Shown here: piece after piece, positions 36,307-45,121 of the stretch
Layout of the letters: the number at the start of each line of letters is the position of its first letter
How positions within the stretch are numbered: position 1 is the stretch's first letter
Assembly (NCBI RefSeq): GCF_011752015.1
Contig: NZ_JAAIKA010000002.1
Span: 248,001 to 312,000 of the forward strand
Direction: 5' to 3'
Source: Canibacter zhoujuaniae
GTDB lineage: Bacteria > Actinomycetota > Actinomycetes > Actinomycetales > Microbacteriaceae
Length of the DNA stretch: 64,000 nt
Notes under the pieces: model-generated
Database searches by the model: none
Told to the model about the DNA's origin: nothing
What the model saw: only the letters and a program-made list of their open reading frames with translations
Position numbers and translations under genes: made by a program

Positions 36307-37262
36307 CAGCGGGTTTTTCTCTCACGTAGACGGGGGTCAAGCAGCTGTGCGAGGGTGTCCATAACCGTACCCAGCAGCAGAATAAAACCGGTAATGACCA
36401 TGAGCGTGCTTGCAACTTTGGCGAGATCTCGTGAGTTAATATCGCTCACCAGCATTGTGCCCACACCGGGGAGCGTGAAGATCTGCTCGATCACCACAGC
36501 GCCAACCACAAGACCGGCCAGCTGCACTCCGAGGGTGCCGATTAGAGACAGACCAACCTGCGGCAGCCCGTAACGGATCAGCGCGGTGCTGCGAGTCATG
36601 CCGAAACTCATGCCCGTGCGCAGCGGTTCTGAGTGCAGCGCACTGAGTGTGGCACTGCGGATAAATCTAAACAGGATTGCTGCTTCTATCAGCCCAATAG
36701 TGATGCCGGGTAGGAGCAGGGAATATATCGCGTTTAAAGGATCTGCCCACCCGCGTGCGGGGAAGCCTTGCGAGGGGAAAATGTTTAACCAGGAAGAAAA
36801 GATGAGAATTAGCAGAAGAGCAACCCAGACAGCCGGTAGCGCAGCAGCGGCGTAGGCTGTTGTCGCTGTTGCGTCCGCGAGTGGGCGGCCGGCGCGGTAG
36901 GCGGTAAATATGCCGAGGGGAACTGAGATCACCAGCATGACGATAGAGCTAATTAACACCAAGGGGAGTGTGACCCCAGCTTTTTCAAGCAGCTGCTCTG
37001 CAACCGGTGTGCGGCTGACTAGTGAGGTGCCAAGATCGCCTGTGATGAAAGCGCTGATCCAGTCAAAATATTGGGTTAACAGTGGGCGATCAAGCCCTAA
37101 ATTGGTGCGGATCTCTGCGATTCTTGCGCTTGAAGCCTGCGTGCCGCCGATGATCTGCGCTACATCACCCGGGAGCAGTCGCAGGGTAAAAAATATGAGC
37201 AGGCTCGCCAAAAACCAGCCTCCCAGCAGGAAGGCGAGCCTGCTCCAAAGAATTTTAATCAC
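36306..37262 (-). CDS. Peptide-type ABC permease (DppB type)
   Basis: A 318-residue integral membrane subunit with about six helices. The N-terminal F-F-T-L-R-L-L-P-G-D and the R-T-A-R-S-like loop (here R-T-P-V near residue 85) are typical of DppB/OppB, and the E-A-A-I-x-x-R-F-I-R-S segment near 200 is the cytoplasmic coupling loop. The substrate class (peptide, nickel or other) cannot be told from the permease. It overlaps the binding-protein gene by 4 bases. Confidence 0.92.
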   Translation of the reverse strand: MIKILWSRLAFLLGGWFLASLLIFFTLRLLPGDVAQIIGGTQASSARIAEIRTNLGLDRPLLTQYFDWISAFITGDLGTSLVSRTPVAEQLLEKAGVTLPLVLISSIVMLVISVPLGIFTAYRAGRPLADATATTAYAAAALPAVWVALLLILIFSSWLNIFPSQGFPARGWADPLNAIYSLLLPGITIGLIEAAILFRFIRSATLSALHSEPLRTGMSFGMTRSTALIRYGLPQVGLSLIGTLGVQLAGLVVGAVVIEQIFTLPGVGTMLVSDINSRDLAKVASTLMVITGFILLLGTVMDTLAQLLDPRLRERKTR

Positions 37263-38800
37263 TCGTTAATAGTGACAGTTGACAGGTTAATTCGCGAATT
37301 TGTGTTCGAAGTTGGGAAACCGGAAACCCCATCAGAAATTACAGTGGTTGGAGTGTAGTTAAACAACCATTTTGCCGGAGCATCCTGGGCAACCACCGCT
37401 GCAGCCTCCTGCAACAGAGCGTCAGCGCTGGCGGGATCAGTTGCCGTGCGCGCTTTAGCAACAAGCTGCTGCACCTGGGGGCTGTTATAGCCGAAATAGT
37501 AGTTCGGGTTTGCGTAGTTATCGAAGTCACGCGCTTCTGCATGATCTACATAAGACAGATCGTAGTCTTTGTTCATGTAAACCCGCTCTAGCCAAGTTCC
37601 GAAGTCTACGCGGTCTATATTTACGCTCACCCCAATCTGCTGGAGTTGGCTAGCAACGATATCTAATGCAGCCGAATCATAGTGGTTTGGCACCGTGATT
37701 GTGAGGCTCAGATTTTCATTTCCGGTCTGCGCAAGCAGGATCCTTGCATTTTCAGGGTTGTATGCGTTTACAGCTGAGAGGTTCTGGAAACCAGGCTCCA
37801 GTTCTGTAATCGGTGAGCCTAATGTTTTGCCGTCACCGTGCTGTGAGGTGATGATTGCATCAGTGTTGATTGCCTGGCTGAGCGCCTGTCGCACAAGCGG
37901 GTTATCAAACGGCGCACGTGCGCTATTGAAGGCTAGTGTGAAGACATCAGTGCTTTCGGCGCGCACCAGATCAAAACCCGGCTGATTTTCGAGGTCGGCC
38001 CGCAAGCTAGGCAGCAGAGCTGTTTGCACATCGAGCGAACCATCTTTTAGAGCGTTAACTGCGGCACGACCATCGGGAATAAACCGGAATACCACCTGCT
38101 GAATCTGCGCTGGGTTGTTTCCTGTGTAGTCATCATTGCGCTCTAGGGTCAGGCTGTCACCCTCACGCCAGTTTACAAATTTGAAAGGCCCGGTGCCGTT
38201 TGCTGTGTTGGCGAGGTCGTTAGTAGCCTCTGCATCAAGCACAATGCCAGCTCGCCCCGCAAGATGCCACAAAAGTTCACTGTTCGGCTGCGTCAGGGTG
38301 ATCGTGACCGTACGAGCAGTCTCATCACCGCTCACGTTTGCAGTTATATCTTCAGACTCCAAACCAGCTTGAAGCGAAGTAACAACATCGTTTACATCGA
38401 GCGTCGCTCCGTTATGGAAACTCACTCCCTCACGCAGTTTAAAAGTGTAGGTGAGGCCGTCTGCGCTAATCTCTGGCAGCGCGGTCGCAAGCGCCGGTTG
38501 GAACTCGTCTACTGTGCCGGGGCGCAGCGTAATCAGCCCCTCATACACGTTGTCGAGCAAAATCTGATCGAGCGCAACCCCGGAGGTGTTGCGCACATCC
38601 AAGTTGGTTGGTTCAAGAATTAACCCGATGCTGAGACTCTCATCTTTATTTGATTTATTTAGCAGGACTGCGCCAACAGCGACAGCACCTATGACAGCGA
38701 GAGCAGCAATAGCTCCGATAATCACACCGGTGCGCCGTTTTTTTGGTTCGCGCCTCTGGAAGCCGTTCTGGGCATTAGTTTCTGCGGCTGAAGAATTCAA
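37259..38800 (-). CDS. Peptide-type ABC substrate-binding protein, membrane-anchored
   Basis: A 513-residue SBP_bac_5-family binding protein and first gene of the importer operon. After a basic N-terminus comes a membrane helix (about residues 26-47) ending in A-V-L-L-N-K, with no lipobox cysteine, so it is probably held by an uncleaved helix rather than as a lipoprotein. The rest has the usual G-T-G-P-F-K-F-V-N-W-R-E and N-D-D-Y segments near 200-220. The start is TTG, with AAAGG 9 nt upstream. The ligand is not predictable. Confidence 0.88.
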   Translation of the reverse strand: MNSSAAETNAQNGFQRREPKKRRTGVIIGAIAALAVIGAVAVGAVLLNKSNKDESLSIGLILEPTNLDVRNTSGVALDQILLDNVYEGLITLRPGTVDEFQPALATALPEISADGLTYTFKLREGVSFHNGATLDVNDVVTSLQAGLESEDITANVSGDETARTVTITLTQPNSELLWHLAGRAGIVLDAEATNDLANTANGTGPFKFVNWREGDSLTLERNDDYTGNNPAQIQQVVFRFIPDGRAAVNALKDGSLDVQTALLPSLRADLENQPGFDLVRAESTDVFTLAFNSARAPFDNPLVRQALSQAINTDAIITSQHGDGKTLGSPITELEPGFQNLSAVNAYNPENARILLAQTGNENLSLTITVPNHYDSAALDIVASQLQQIGVSVNIDRVDFGTWLERVYMNKDYDLSYVDHAEARDFDNYANPNYYFGYNSPQVQQLVAKARTATDPASADALLQEAAAVVAQDAPAKWLFNYTPTTVISDGVSGFPTSNTNSRINLSTVTINE

Positions 38801-38895
38801 TCTGTTTTGCCTTTCATCGACTCGCGATAGAAAATTTGCCAGCGTACGATTTTACGTTTACTGACTGCAACAACTAAAGCCTTTTTCTTATTCCG

Positions 38896-39783
38896 TTACC
38901 GAACCGCAACCCGGAAGCGGTAGATTTCGTCTGCGAGCTGCTCAGGGTTTGAATCGTGTAAATTATGGGTGCCCGCAATCGTTGCGAGAGTGACACGCGG
39001 TGTTATTTCGCGTGCTGTTTTTGCCGCTGCGTCTGAAACCATGCCGTTGGATGCGAGTAACATGCGGGTCGGTAGCTGCTCACTGGCCTTAGTTAAAGCC
39101 TGCCAGAGGTCATCGCGCAGCTCGGCAATTGCTGCTTCGCTTTTCTGCTCGTTTGACGGCGGTAGGTGTGCAAGGTGGTGGCGCCACTCATACTTTCCAT
39201 CCGGGCGTTTGCGAGAGTTGCGCGTAACCCCGCCTTCGAGGCTTGCGGCTGTTGGCCCGAGCCCGAAAGCAATTGCCCGCTCAATCATTTCTGCGCGCGA
39301 ATCAAACACTGTTTTACCGGTTATAAACTCTAGAACAGAGCTGGTTGCTGGGGTGCCATACACGCCTGGAGTGATATCGATAATCAGCACACCGGCAAAC
39401 CAATCCGGCTGTTGCGCGGCGATTTTTGCTGCTGTGAGCCCGCCGAGTGAGTGCCCGATAAGCAGGGGTTTAGTGTCGCCATTAAAAATATCGCCGGGAA
39501 AGTTTTGCAGCACAGCGATAACATCTGCGGCTAGTGTAGCGGGGCTGTAGTCGCCGTCCTGTCGCCAATCACTCATGCCGTGCCCGGGCAGATCCAACAC
39601 CAGCGCACTGCTTTGCTCTCCGGTGATTTTGTTCAGAGACTTCAGCGTGCCTTCCCATGCGAGGCCGTAGAGCCCAGCACCGTGCAGAAACACATACTCT
39701 ATAGGGCCGGTGCCAAACCTTAGAGTGCTCACCTTAGTAGCAACGCTGTCAACGTAACTTCTTCTGTAGGAGAGATTAGACAT
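38896..39783 (-). CDS. Alpha/beta hydrolase
   Basis: A 295-residue hydrolase with the nucleophile elbow G-H-S112-L-G-G, an oxyanion H-G-A-G near residue 34, D-L-P-G-H-G-M-S-D near 64, and a C-terminal A-G-T-H-N-L-H-D that supplies the catalytic histidine. The substrate is unknown; small esters or lactones are typical. It starts at ATG with a leaderless-type promoter and has no obvious partner. Confidence 0.85.
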   Translation of the reverse strand: MSNLSYRRSYVDSVATKVSTLRFGTGPIEYVFLHGAGLYGLAWEGTLKSLNKITGEQSSALVLDLPGHGMSDWRQDGDYSPATLAADVIAVLQNFPGDIFNGDTKPLLIGHSLGGLTAAKIAAQQPDWFAGVLIIDITPGVYGTPATSSVLEFITGKTVFDSRAEMIERAIAFGLGPTAASLEGGVTRNSRKRPDGKYEWRHHLAHLPPSNEQKSEAAIAELRDDLWQALTKASEQLPTRMLLASNGMVSDAAAKTAREITPRVTLATIAGTHNLHDSNPEQLADEIYRFRVAVR

Positions 39784-39790
39784 ATACAGC

Positions 39791-39796
39791 AGCGTA
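39791..39796 (-). promoter_or_regulatory. -10 box of the alpha/beta hydrolase gene, leaderless type
   Basis: TACGCT on the minus strand ends 7 nt before the ATG at 39783; no ribosome site is present. Confidence 0.5.
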
Positions 39797-39799
39797 GGG

Positions 39800-40648
39800 T
39801 TAAACGCCGACGGTCACAAAATCTATGAGCGACTCGACCGGCCCCACAAGGCTCGGCTCAAGGTCGCGATAGTCGCGCACCCGCGCGCGGATCCGCTGCC
39901 ATGCGTCAGCAATATCTGCCTGATCCGCTGCCGGCCAGCCAAGCTTTTTACACACCCCTGTTTTCCAGTCAGTGCCGTGCGGGATCTCAGGCCATGCGGG
40001 TATTCCGAGCCGCTCAGGTTTTACCGCCTGCCAAATATCAATGAACGGATGCCCGACGATCCGCACGAATTCACGCTGACTTGCGGGAATAGCTGTGGAT
40101 GCGATCCGACTCTCTTTAGAGCCTTGCACCAGATGGTCAAGCAGTACACCCGCCCGCCGTGCAGCGGTGGGTTGAAACTCCTGCAGCACTCGCTGCAGGT
40201 GATCCGCCCCCTCAAGATACTCAACAACAACCCCGACCTCGCGCAGATCGTCGCCCCAGACGTCCGCAATTAGTTCTGCGTCATGCCGCCCCTCAACAAA
40301 AATACGGCTTGGTTGCGCGATACGGGCGCGAGCCTTGCCGGTTTTCACCTCACCGGCAAAGGAGCCTGAGGCGGTGCGCTGCCGCTGCGGTTTACGAGTG
40401 GGCAGGGTGAGGCGCACAGGTTTCCCCTCCAGCAGAAATGCGTCATTGATGGCGAAGGTGCGAACGCTGCCGCGAAAATCCTCCAACTTCACATACTTAT
40501 TATCGGCGCCAACAACAGCCCCAGCCCATTCGGTCTGTGAATGCTCCAGCACCAGGCCTTTTTGCAGAACTATTGTTTTGCGTTCTACCGGGCCGCGGCG
40601 GGGACGCATATTTTCTAGCGGATCGCTGCCGTAAATGTCTTCCCACAT
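39800..40648 (-). CDS. DUF3097 family protein
   Basis: A 282-residue actinobacterial protein of unknown function. The N-terminal 80 residues are strand-rich. The central part has I-F-V-E119-G-R-H-D-A-E-L and, later, G-V-L-L-D171-H-L-V-Q-G-S-K-E, an order that recalls the Glu and Asp-x-Asp motifs of TOPRIM domains, although the second Asp is Leu here. A role in nucleic-acid metabolism is only an inference. Its start codon faces that of the hydratase gene across 25 bases. Confidence 0.8.
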   Translation of the reverse strand: MWEDIYGSDPLENMRPRRGPVERKTIVLQKGLVLEHSQTEWAGAVVGADNKYVKLEDFRGSVRTFAINDAFLLEGKPVRLTLPTRKPQRQRTASGSFAGEVKTGKARARIAQPSRIFVEGRHDAELIADVWGDDLREVGVVVEYLEGADHLQRVLQEFQPTAARRAGVLLDHLVQGSKESRIASTAIPASQREFVRIVGHPFIDIWQAVKPERLGIPAWPEIPHGTDWKTGVCKKLGWPAADQADIADAWQRIRARVRDYRDLEPSLVGPVESLIDFVTVGV

Positions 40649-40655
40649 ACAGTGC

Positions 40656-40665
40656 AGAATAAACT
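40656..40665. promoter_or_regulatory. Overlapping divergent -10 boxes
   Basis: TATTCT on the minus strand (40661 to 40656) lies 7 nt from the ATG at 40648. TAAACT on the plus strand (40660-40665) lies 8 nt from the ATG at 40674. The two boxes share two base pairs, so only one promoter can be occupied at a time. Confidence 0.5.
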
Positions 40666-40673
40666 ATGAATTT

Positions 40674-41777
40674 ATGGACGAGTCAAACCTTAGGGTGGAG
40701 TCGCGAGGAAGCGCTCTCATCATCACACTCAACCGCCCGCAAAAATTAAACGCGCTAACAAAAAATATGTGTTTAGCTCTCACCGCTGCTGTGCGCGGCG
40801 CAGACCCCAGCAGACATCGTGTAATTGTGTTGCGCGGGGCGGGGGAGCGCGCCTTTTGCGCCGGCGGAGATATTCGAGAGATGAGTGAAAATCTGCACGC
40901 CGCAGAAGAGTTTTTATTCGCTGAATACAACACCGATTATGCGATCGCGACAAGCAAAATACCGATTGTGTCGCTCATGCACGGTATCACAATGGGCGGC
41001 GGTATCGGGCTCGGCAGTCACGCACAGGTCAGGGTTGTGACACCGGATATCACAATGGCGATGCCTGAGACGCGCATCGGCATCATCCCCGACGTTGGGA
41101 TTAACCGTATCCTCGCAAGCTCACAGCCGGGTTTTGGAGAGATTGCGGCGGCGGTTAGCGCAAGCTTTGGCGCGCGTGCGGCACTCGACAACGACTTTGC
41201 AGACTTTGCTGTTGCAGCAGCAGACCATGACGCTTTGACGCAGGCGCTTTCTAATATTTCGGAGGATCAAACACCGCAGGATATTGTGCGCGAGTTTGCG
41301 CTGCAGAAAGAGGAGCTTACGCGCGATCCGCTCGCAGAACTTGCTGCGGATCTTGCACCCGCCCTGCAGTCAGAAACACTGTTAAACCTGCCCGGCGGGC
41401 CGCTTGAGGCGCTACAGCACCTGTTTGAGCTACTCAAATCTGCAAAATCTGAGTACGGTAAGAATCTTGCTGTGCAGGCTGCAGAGGTTTGCCCCTTCAC
41501 TGCGGCAGTTGCGCTGTGGCGGGTCGTGCAAAACCGCAGTAAGCAGCTAACTCCGCTAACCGCTCTCGGCTCAGACCTGATCGTGCTCTTCCGGCTGGTG
41601 GCGCGAGCGGATTTTCGAGAGGGCGTGCGCGCTCGCATTATTGATAAAGATAACAGCCCGCAGTGGAGCGCATTGAGTGATACGCAGACTGTGGAACAGC
41701 AGGTTGCGGCAGCTCTTACTTCTGACCTGAATGCACACGAGCAGGCCGTGTTTGCAAATTGGTTGGAGGATAAGTGA
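40674..41777 (+). CDS. 3-hydroxyisobutyryl-CoA hydrolase / enoyl-CoA hydratase family protein
   Basis: A 367-residue crotonase-fold enzyme. N-terminal motifs N-R-P-Q-K-L-N-A-L, F-C-A-G-G-D-I-R near residue 62 and M-G-G-G-I-G-L-G near 104 with M-P-E-T-R-I-G-I-I-P-D-V-G near 126 supply the oxyanion hole and catalytic Glu. The long C-terminal part with C-P-F-T-A-A-V and R-A-D-F-R-E-G-V-R-A-R-I-I-D-K-D is typical of valine-pathway 3-hydroxyisobutyryl-CoA hydrolases. The ATG at 40674 appears leaderless. Confidence 0.88.
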   Translation: MDESNLRVESRGSALIITLNRPQKLNALTKNMCLALTAAVRGADPSRHRVIVLRGAGERAFCAGGDIREMSENLHAAEEFLFAEYNTDYAIATSKIPIVSLMHGITMGGGIGLGSHAQVRVVTPDITMAMPETRIGIIPDVGINRILASSQPGFGEIAAAVSASFGARAALDNDFADFAVAAADHDALTQALSNISEDQTPQDIVREFALQKEELTRDPLAELAADLAPALQSETLLNLPGGPLEALQHLFELLKSAKSEYGKNLAVQAAEVCPFTAAVALWRVVQNRSKQLTPLTALGSDLIVLFRLVARADFREGVRARIIDKDNSPQWSALSDTQTVEQQVAAALTSDLNAHEQAVFANWLEDK

Positions 41778-41796
41778 CAATATCGTCTATAGAGCC

Positions 41797-41802
41797 TGTA
41801 AA
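41797..41802 (+). promoter_or_regulatory. Possible -10 box of metP
   Basis: TAAAAT, with GTGACA 19 bases upstream, lies about 130 bases before metP and would give a leader of about 120 nt. I saw no known riboswitch in that leader. Confidence 0.35.
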
Positions 41803-41929
41803 ATAAGGTTTCTAAACACCCCTAGGCCGGTGCGCTTCTCAGCGTGACACAACGCCACAAGCCGCGATTAACGTCAACGAAGACATCGGACAGCTTCTCA
41901 TCAGAGTTTTATTGGAAGGTGTCATAGAA

Positions 41930-43534
41930 ATGGCGCAAAAAACATCTAAGTACCAGCGCGGTGCCTGGACGAGCCAATCAGGATTCATCCTCGCAGCGCT
42001 TGGTTCTGCAGTCGGTCTGGGAAACATCTGGCGTTTCCCCGGCGTTGCATATCAAAATGGCGGCGGCGCTTTCCTCCTGCCATACCTCATCGCGCTGCTG
42101 ACAGCTGGCGTTGTAATTCTGTTGCTTGATTACGCAATCGGTCACCGCTTCCGTGGTTCAGCACCGCTGGCTTTGCGGCGTGCGGCGGGGCGCCCGGGTG
42201 AGACACTCGGTTGGTTCCAGGTGATGATTAACGTCATCATCGCGATCTACTACACCGCGGTGATTGCCTGGACCAGTATGTTCTTCATTTTCAGCTTCAA
42301 GCAGAACTGGGAGAGTGGCGCTAGCACACAGGAGTTCTTCCTCTTCGATTATCTGCAGCTCGATACCGAGAATCAGCTCACCTTTGACCTCGTGCCCGCG
42401 GTTGTTATCCCGATGGTGGTTTTCTGGGTGCTTGTGCTTGCTGTTTTGGCGCTGGGTGTGGCTAAGGGTGTGCAGAAGGCCAACAGCATTACAATCCCGC
42501 TGCTGTTTGTGAGCTTCTTGGCGCTGGTGATTGGTGCGCTCTTGCAGCCTGGTGCGGTAGACGGTCTGAACGCCTTCTTCACCCCCGACTTCTCACAGCT
42601 GGGTAAACCACAGATTTGGGTTGCCGCATACGGTCAGATCTTCTTCTCCCTGTCTGTTGCTTTCGGCATTATGATCACCTACAGCTCATACCAAAAGCGT
42701 CGCGCAAACATGGCCTCATCCGGTCTTGTTGTGGCCTTCGGTAACAGCTCATTCGAGCTGCTCGCGGGTGTTGGTGTGTTTGCTGCGCTTGGCTACCTTG
42801 CTCACACACAGGGTGTTGCCGTTGGTGATCTGGAGGGGCTAACCGGGCCAATGCTTGCGTTTGCAACCTTCCCAGCGATTGTGTCAGCGCTGCCGCTGTC
42901 GTGGCTGTTCGGAACGCTGTTCTTCGGGTCGCTGCTGTTGGCCGGGTTTACCTCACTGCTGTCTATTTTGGAGGTTGTGCTGGCCGGCTTCATTGACAAG
43001 TTCGGGCTCTCACGCGGCGCCGCAACTTGGGGCGTTGGCCTGCCGATGGCGGTTGTTTCGGTGCTGTTGATCGGCACCACAACGGGTCTCATCACGCTCG
43101 ACACCCTCGACTTCTTCTCAAACCAGATGGGCATTGTTGCATCAGCAATCGTCACCGTTGTGCTGGTCATCTGGGTCAACCGTCGTGGTGGCGAACTTGC
43201 GGGCCACCTGTCAGCGATCTCAACCTTCAAGGTTGGTAAGATCTGGCAGGTCTTTGTGGGGATCCTCGCCCCGCTGGTTATCGGTTACATGCTCGTGCAG
43301 GTGATTATTTCAACAGTTAGTGACGGCTATGAGGGTTATGAGGGCTGGTACTTAGGCGTGTTCGGTTGGGGCACGCTCGCACTCATGCTGATCGCGTCCA
43401 TCGTGCTGACCCTGCTGCCGTGGAACACGCCTGTGCGCGGCTTTAAGGCATGGCCACCAATTCCTGGAGCAAAGCCAGCAGATGAGATCGCTAACGCAGC
43501 TGCCTTTGATCCTTCAGCAGGAAAGGAGAGCTAA
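41930..43534 (+). CDS. metP: Sodium-dependent NSS transporter, MetP type
   Basis: A 534-residue neurotransmitter:sodium symporter-family protein with about twelve helices. The first helix carries G-S-A-V-G-L-G-N-I-W-R-F-P, the family's sodium- and substrate-binding segment, followed by N-G-G-G-A-F-L-L-P-Y. The adjacent small membrane-protein gene identifies it as the methionine/alanine importer MetP known from Corynebacterium. I chose the ATG at 41930, with GGAAGG 10 nt upstream. Sodium-driven import of methionine or alanine is inferred from the family. Confidence 0.9.
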   Translation: MAQKTSKYQRGAWTSQSGFILAALGSAVGLGNIWRFPGVAYQNGGGAFLLPYLIALLTAGVVILLLDYAIGHRFRGSAPLALRRAAGRPGETLGWFQVMINVIIAIYYTAVIAWTSMFFIFSFKQNWESGASTQEFFLFDYLQLDTENQLTFDLVPAVVIPMVVFWVLVLAVLALGVAKGVQKANSITIPLLFVSFLALVIGALLQPGAVDGLNAFFTPDFSQLGKPQIWVAAYGQIFFSLSVAFGIMITYSSYQKRRANMASSGLVVAFGNSSFELLAGVGVFAALGYLAHTQGVAVGDLEGLTGPMLAFATFPAIVSALPLSWLFGTLFFGSLLLAGFTSLLSILEVVLAGFIDKFGLSRGAATWGVGLPMAVVSVLLIGTTTGLITLDTLDFFSNQMGIVASAIVTVVLVIWVNRRGGELAGHLSAISTFKVGKIWQVFVGILAPLVIGYMLVQVIISTVSDGYEGYEGWYLGVFGWGTLALMLIASIVLTLLPWNTPVRGFKAWPPIPGAKPADEIANAAAFDPSAGKES

Positions 43535-43537
43535 GCC

Positions 43538-43684
43538 ATGAACAGCTCAGCACTCATAATGTTTATTGTCTCTGCGGTTCTTCTGTGGGGCGGTCTCGGT
43601 GCAGCGGTAGCTTTTTACCTGCGCAAACCGGAGGTCGACCACTATCCAGAGGGCGGCGAAGAAATTGATCGCGAATCTTTTTGA
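43538..43684 (+). CDS. metS: MetS-type small subunit of the NSS transporter
   Basis: A 48-residue protein with one membrane helix (about residues 5-27: hydrophobic with W-G-G-L-G), then Y-L-R-K-P-E-V-D and an acidic tail. It starts 3 bases after the metP stop with AGGAG just upstream. In Corynebacterium glutamicum the small MetS partner is required for MetP activity; size, topology and position match. Confidence 0.88.
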   Translation: MNSSALIMFIVSAVLLWGGLGAAVAFYLRKPEVDHYPEGGEEIDRESF

Positions 43685-43707
43685 TTTCGGTCTAATTTAA
43701 CTCCGAC

Positions 43708-43743
43708 TTAAGCCCGCTGTAACTTTTGTTACAGCGGGCTTAA
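43708..43743 (+). terminator. Hairpin terminator after metPS
   Basis: A perfect 16-base stem (43708-43723 with 43728-43743) closes on the tetraloop TTTT. No T-run follows, as in many actinobacterial terminators. Confidence 0.85.
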
Positions 43744-43829
43744 TACTGCGTAATCTGGGGTGCAGAAAACTCGGTTTTAAGCAATACTAAATAGGTAGAG
43801 TATTTGGGCGTCGCGGGCAGGAGTTAGCA

Positions 43830-44504
43830 GTGGGTTTCTGGGAGAAGGTTAGGCGGTTAGTCGTTCAGACTTCACGCAGTAACCAAAGCTCAGCGCGCAA
43901 CCTACCAAAACGTGAACTCGCCCCGGTCGCAGAGATCGTTGAGCAGGGCGTATTGGTCGCCGATGTTGCTGTGCGCATGACTGTTAAAAACGCGATCATT
44001 ATGGATGCTTTAAAGCGCAAAGAAGACTATGACGGTAAAAAAGTGCGAGAACTGGTGCGCAAGGTCGCGCTAGATTTGGCGCTGGAGCGCGAAAATGATG
44101 CGAGTCGGATCCGCGATCTGCGCCGCGATATTCAGGTCTACGGTCGCGCAACCTTTACCGAAACAGAGTACGGCAGAGCCGACGACTACATTCTTGAACA
44201 CCGTGAAAAAGTGTATTTGGGCATTGCTGAACAGTTGCAGGCTTGGGCTGACGACAAAAACTATCTAGATAAGTCAGCTGTCAGCGCCTGGGAGCAGGCT
44301 TGGGCTGAGATTGGTAGTTCACTCGCTGAAATGGCGACACACCCCTACTACAGTGGCGATCACAGCGCTGAATATCAGGAACGCCGCAAGGAGCGTATCG
44401 AGGCTTTCGCAACCGATCTGCAAAATCTTGTAACCCCTCCCTCTGCAGCGCAGCCGCGGCTGTTCAGCAAACTTTTTGGAGGGCGCAAACAGGATGCAAA
44501 GTAG
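43830..44504 (+). CDS. Uncharacterised helical protein, first gene of the SAHH-like operon
   Basis: A 224-residue soluble protein, rich in Arg, Glu and Ala, predicted mostly helical. Residues 50-115 contain charged heptad-like stretches (D-A-L-K-R-K-E-D-Y, K-V-R-E-L-V-R-K-V). No catalytic motif or membrane segment was recognised. GTG start with AGGAG 8 nt upstream. Its 3' end overlaps the lipoprotein gene by 11 bases, so the two are probably cotranslated. Confidence 0.75.
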   Translation: MGFWEKVRRLVVQTSRSNQSSARNLPKRELAPVAEIVEQGVLVADVAVRMTVKNAIIMDALKRKEDYDGKKVRELVRKVALDLALERENDASRIRDLRRDIQVYGRATFTETEYGRADDYILEHREKVYLGIAEQLQAWADDKNYLDKSAVSAWEQAWAEIGSSLAEMATHPYYSGDHSAEYQERRKERIEAFATDLQNLVTPPSAAQPRLFSKLFGGRKQDAK

Positions 44505-45120
44505 ACGAGTGCGAATTGCATCTGCGATCCTGGCCGCTGGTTTTGTGGCCTCTTTAAGCGGCTGCGCCTATGCGACTGAAACAGTCGAAAAGGTAAAGGC
44601 TGTGCTGCCGCTAGATGAGGTCGGGCGACACTATCTGCAGGCGGTGTGCCCAATAAATGATGCCTATGCTGCAGCACAATACAGCCTCTCCCAGTTGCGG
44701 CAGGGTGCAGAGAATGGGCTTGCGGCGCCGGAGATAGAGCTACTGCGAATCCAGGCTCAGGAAGCGCTCGATAAACTAGCGGCTGCGTATACGACGGCTA
44801 ATCAACAGCTTGCATCTGATGCGGCAGAGCTTTCGCCGGAAGTTGCACCTAAATTTGAGAAGGTGAACGAGGCGTTGCAGCAGTACACAGCAGCGGCCGC
44901 GGGGGCTCGAGAGCTTAGCGCAACAGAACTGCTCAAATTTGACTGGGGTGCGGTTGCCGATGCAGCAGTGATTACTGACTTGCGAAAAACTCTCGGTTTG
45001 GCCGTGGACGAGCAGGGAATGCTCGCGGAGTGTCAGGCTGTAGCGCAGGAGGAGGCGACGACCGACTCTGGCGATGGTGATAAAACGCCAGCAGATTCTG
45101 AGAGCCAATCTGAAGGCTAA
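44494..45120 (+). CDS. Putative lipoprotein
   Basis: A 208-residue exported protein. A basic start and hydrophobic stretch lead to the lipobox L-S-G-C (cysteine near residue 23), so it should be lipid-anchored outside the membrane. The mature part is helical and Ala/Glu-rich, with an acidic Ser-rich tail. Function unknown. I chose the ATG at 44494, which puts a normal signal peptide at the N-terminus. The next gene's GTG starts one base after its stop. Confidence 0.8.
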   Translation: MQSRRVRIASAILAAGFVASLSGCAYATETVEKVKAVLPLDEVGRHYLQAVCPINDAYAAAQYSLSQLRQGAENGLAAPEIELLRIQAQEALDKLAAAYTTANQQLASDAAELSPEVAPKFEKVNEALQQYTAAAAGARELSATELLKFDWGAVADAAVITDLRKTLGLAVDEQGMLAECQAVAQEEATTDSGDGDKTPADSESQSEG

Positions 45121-45121
45121 A

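Noticed and set aside
41803-41929. Possible methionine-related riboswitch in the metP leader
   Set aside because: The leader is about 120 nt, but I could not find the conserved core of any SAM or related riboswitch.
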